From Clostridiales bacterium (lineage in GTDB: Bacteria > Bacillota > Clostridia > Oscillospirales > JAAYOS01), in the NCBI GenBank assembly GCA_012521525.1, contig JAAYMG010000317.1:1-8178 (forward strand): DNA of 8,178 bases, in the 5' to 3' direction. The position numbers and the translations under genes are program-made. A model generated the notes under the pieces. It saw nothing but the letters and a program-made list of their open reading frames with translations. It made no database searches and had not been told where the DNA came from. Shown piece by piece: positions 7,271 through 8,178 of this stretch (positions are counted from its first letter, which is position 1; every line of letters begins with the position of its first letter).

Positions 7271-7309
7271 TAAAAATAAAACCCGCAGAGACTTTGCAGT
7301 CCCACGGGT
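7271..7309 (-). terminator. Intrinsic terminator of spo0A
   Basis: On the minus strand, ACCCG (7309-7305) pairs with CGGGT (7285-7281). An inner GACT/AGTC stem is capped by a GCAA tetraloop, with a partly paired internal loop between the two stems. The stem is followed by TTTATTTTTA (7280-7271), and the structure begins 15 nt after the spo0A stop. A T-run on the plus side (7314-7319) makes weak activity in the other direction possible. Confidence 0.85.
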
Positions 7310-7324
7310 ATGGTTTTTTGACAT

Positions 7325-8101
7325 CTAACTGCCTGTTTTCAGCTGCAACTGCAAACGATCTGCTATCATGGCTATAAACTCAGAATTAGTGGGCTTGCCT
7401 TTTGTGTTTGATACAGTATATCCGAAGAAGTTCTGCAAGGTTTCAATATCTCCCCTATCCCACGCTACTTCAATGGCATGCCTAATAGCTCTCTCAACAC
7501 GGGAGGCTGTGGTGTTGAATGTTTTCGCTATCGACGGATATAACACCTTCGTTACGGCATTGATTATATCCATGTCTTTTACGGCAAGGATTATGGCCTC
7601 TCGAAGATACAGATAACCCTTGATATGAGCGGGTACACCTATTTCATGAATGATGTTTGTCACCATGGCTTCGAGATTTACATTCCTTATTTGTCTTCCT
7701 TTTTCAATGGATATGGCTTTTGGGTGGGCACAGAAACTTCTTATTTTTTCTATCAGGCTGTTTATGTCGAAAGGTTTCAACATAAAATACTTCGCACCCA
7801 AATCAGAAGCTTCCGAAATGGTATGCTCATTCAGAAAATAGGACAGAATAATAACTGCAGGTTTCTTCTCCATCCGCCTTTGTGATAACTGTTTAAGGAC
7901 TCCAAGTCCGTCGAGGCCAGACAATACAACATCCATCAAAACTATATCCGGCGATTTTTTATCGATCAGTGTCTGAACCTCAAGTCCGTTGGATGTTTCT
8001 CCAACGATCGACATTCCCTGCTCCGCTCCAATACTCTCCTTCAATATTGCGCGAAATTCAGGGCTGCTGTCCGCAATCAAAATCCGAATATCGTTTTCCA
8101 A
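7325..8101 (-). CDS. spo0A: Spo0A, sporulation master response regulator (258 aa)
   Basis: Spo0A is the cytosolic transcription factor that, once phosphorylated, commits Firmicutes to sporulation by binding 0A boxes. The receiver domain (about 1-125) has phospho-acceptor Asp57, Ser87 at the Thr/Ser switch position and Lys109 in MLKPFD. The C-terminal Spo0A DNA-binding domain (about 145-258) is very well conserved, including IIHEIGVPAHIKGYLYLREA and the recognition-helix region TTASRVERAIRHAIEVAW. Two receiver positions are unusual: the acidic pocket reads ADSS, so one of the usual two Asp is Ser12, and the segment after Asp57 is VVLSG rather than the common xxMPx. I prefer the TTG start at 8101 because GGAGGAG (8108-8114) lies 6 nt upstream and the protein then starts MENDIRILIAD, aligning with the Bacillus MEKIKVCVAD. 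Alternatives are ATG 8116, ATG 8137 or GTG 8167, none with a comparable ribosome binding site. The gene usually upstream in Firmicutes, spoIVB, would be outside the window. Confidence 0.97.
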   Translation of the reverse strand: MENDIRILIADSSPEFRAILKESIGAEQGMSIVGETSNGLEVQTLIDKKSPDIVLMDVVLSGLDGLGVLKQLSQRRMEKKPAVIILSYFLNEHTISEASDLGAKYFMLKPFDINSLIEKIRSFCAHPKAISIEKGRQIRNVNLEAMVTNIIHEIGVPAHIKGYLYLREAIILAVKDMDIINAVTKVLYPSIAKTFNTTASRVERAIRHAIEVAWDRGDIETLQNFFGYTVSNTKGKPTNSEFIAMIADRLQLQLKTGS

Positions 8102-8107
8102 TTTAAT

Positions 8108-8114
8108 CTCCTCC
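8108..8114 (-). promoter_or_regulatory. spo0A ribosome binding site supporting a TTG start
   Basis: GGAGGAG on the minus strand lies 6 nt before TTG (8101-8099). It overlaps the competing ATG at 8116, which itself has no Shine-Dalgarno element upstream. This makes TTG the best-supported start. Confidence 0.7.
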
Positions 8115-8178
8115 ATAAGGTGATTTGCAGCTGACATTTCTACACCTGTTTTGTCTCTATCCACCACCCAAAACCACG

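Noticed and set aside
7765..7771. A perfect Spo0A binding box (TGTCGAA)
   Set aside because: It lies in the middle of the spo0A coding region, where it encodes the conserved PFD residues, and is far from any promoter; a chance match is more likely.
8140..8178. A short minus-strand frame ending at TAG 8140, which could be the 3' end of an upstream gene such as spoIVB
   Set aside because: Only 12 codons are visible and they show no recognisable sequence; other frames are equally possible.

Overview
The window looks like a chromosomal segment of a spore-forming Clostridia-class Firmicute. The main evidence is an unmistakable Spo0A, the sporulation master regulator, together with a bacterial-type pyruvate phosphate dikinase of the length usual in clostridia, AGGAGG-type ribosome binding sites and compact intrinsic terminators. 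Family or genus cannot be fixed from the sequence alone; Lachnospiraceae-like or Oscillospiraceae-like lineages are plausible.

Layout, left to right. Positions 1-559 hold only a weakly supported 65-residue orphan reading frame on the minus strand and the ppdK terminator (461-499). Positions 560-3184 (minus) are ppdK, complete, with its own ribosome binding site and a good extended -10 promoter just upstream. A small plus-strand gene (3433-3663, 76 aa, function unknown) diverges from ppdK and converges on the next gene. Positions 3748-7149 (minus) encode a 1133-residue membrane-anchored cyclic-di-GMP protein ordered TM-TM / GGDEF / EAL / three PAS-like repeats / degenerate GGDEF, ending in a strong hairpin terminator (3664-3715). 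Positions 7325-8101 (minus) are spo0A, followed by its own terminator (7271-7309). The right edge cuts off whatever lies upstream of spo0A.

Three of the four well-supported genes lie on the minus strand, but each is separated from the next by a terminator and/or promoter, so they look like single-gene transcription units rather than an operon. ppdK is central carbon metabolism (PEP/pyruvate interconversion). Spo0A and the GGDEF/EAL protein are both decision-making regulators; their adjacency suggests, but does not prove, a link between c-di-GMP and the sporulation or lifestyle switch.

I see no CRISPR array, tRNA, rRNA, insertion sequence, phage gene or defence system. The most interesting object is the c-di-GMP protein. 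Its N-terminal GGDEF looks catalytically intact but lacks the inhibitory I-site, its EAL domain keeps the catalytic residues, and its C-terminal GGDEF has lost the catalytic motif (DSSRF) while keeping a correctly spaced RxxD I-site, as expected of a c-di-GMP sensor fused to its own synthase/phosphodiesterase.
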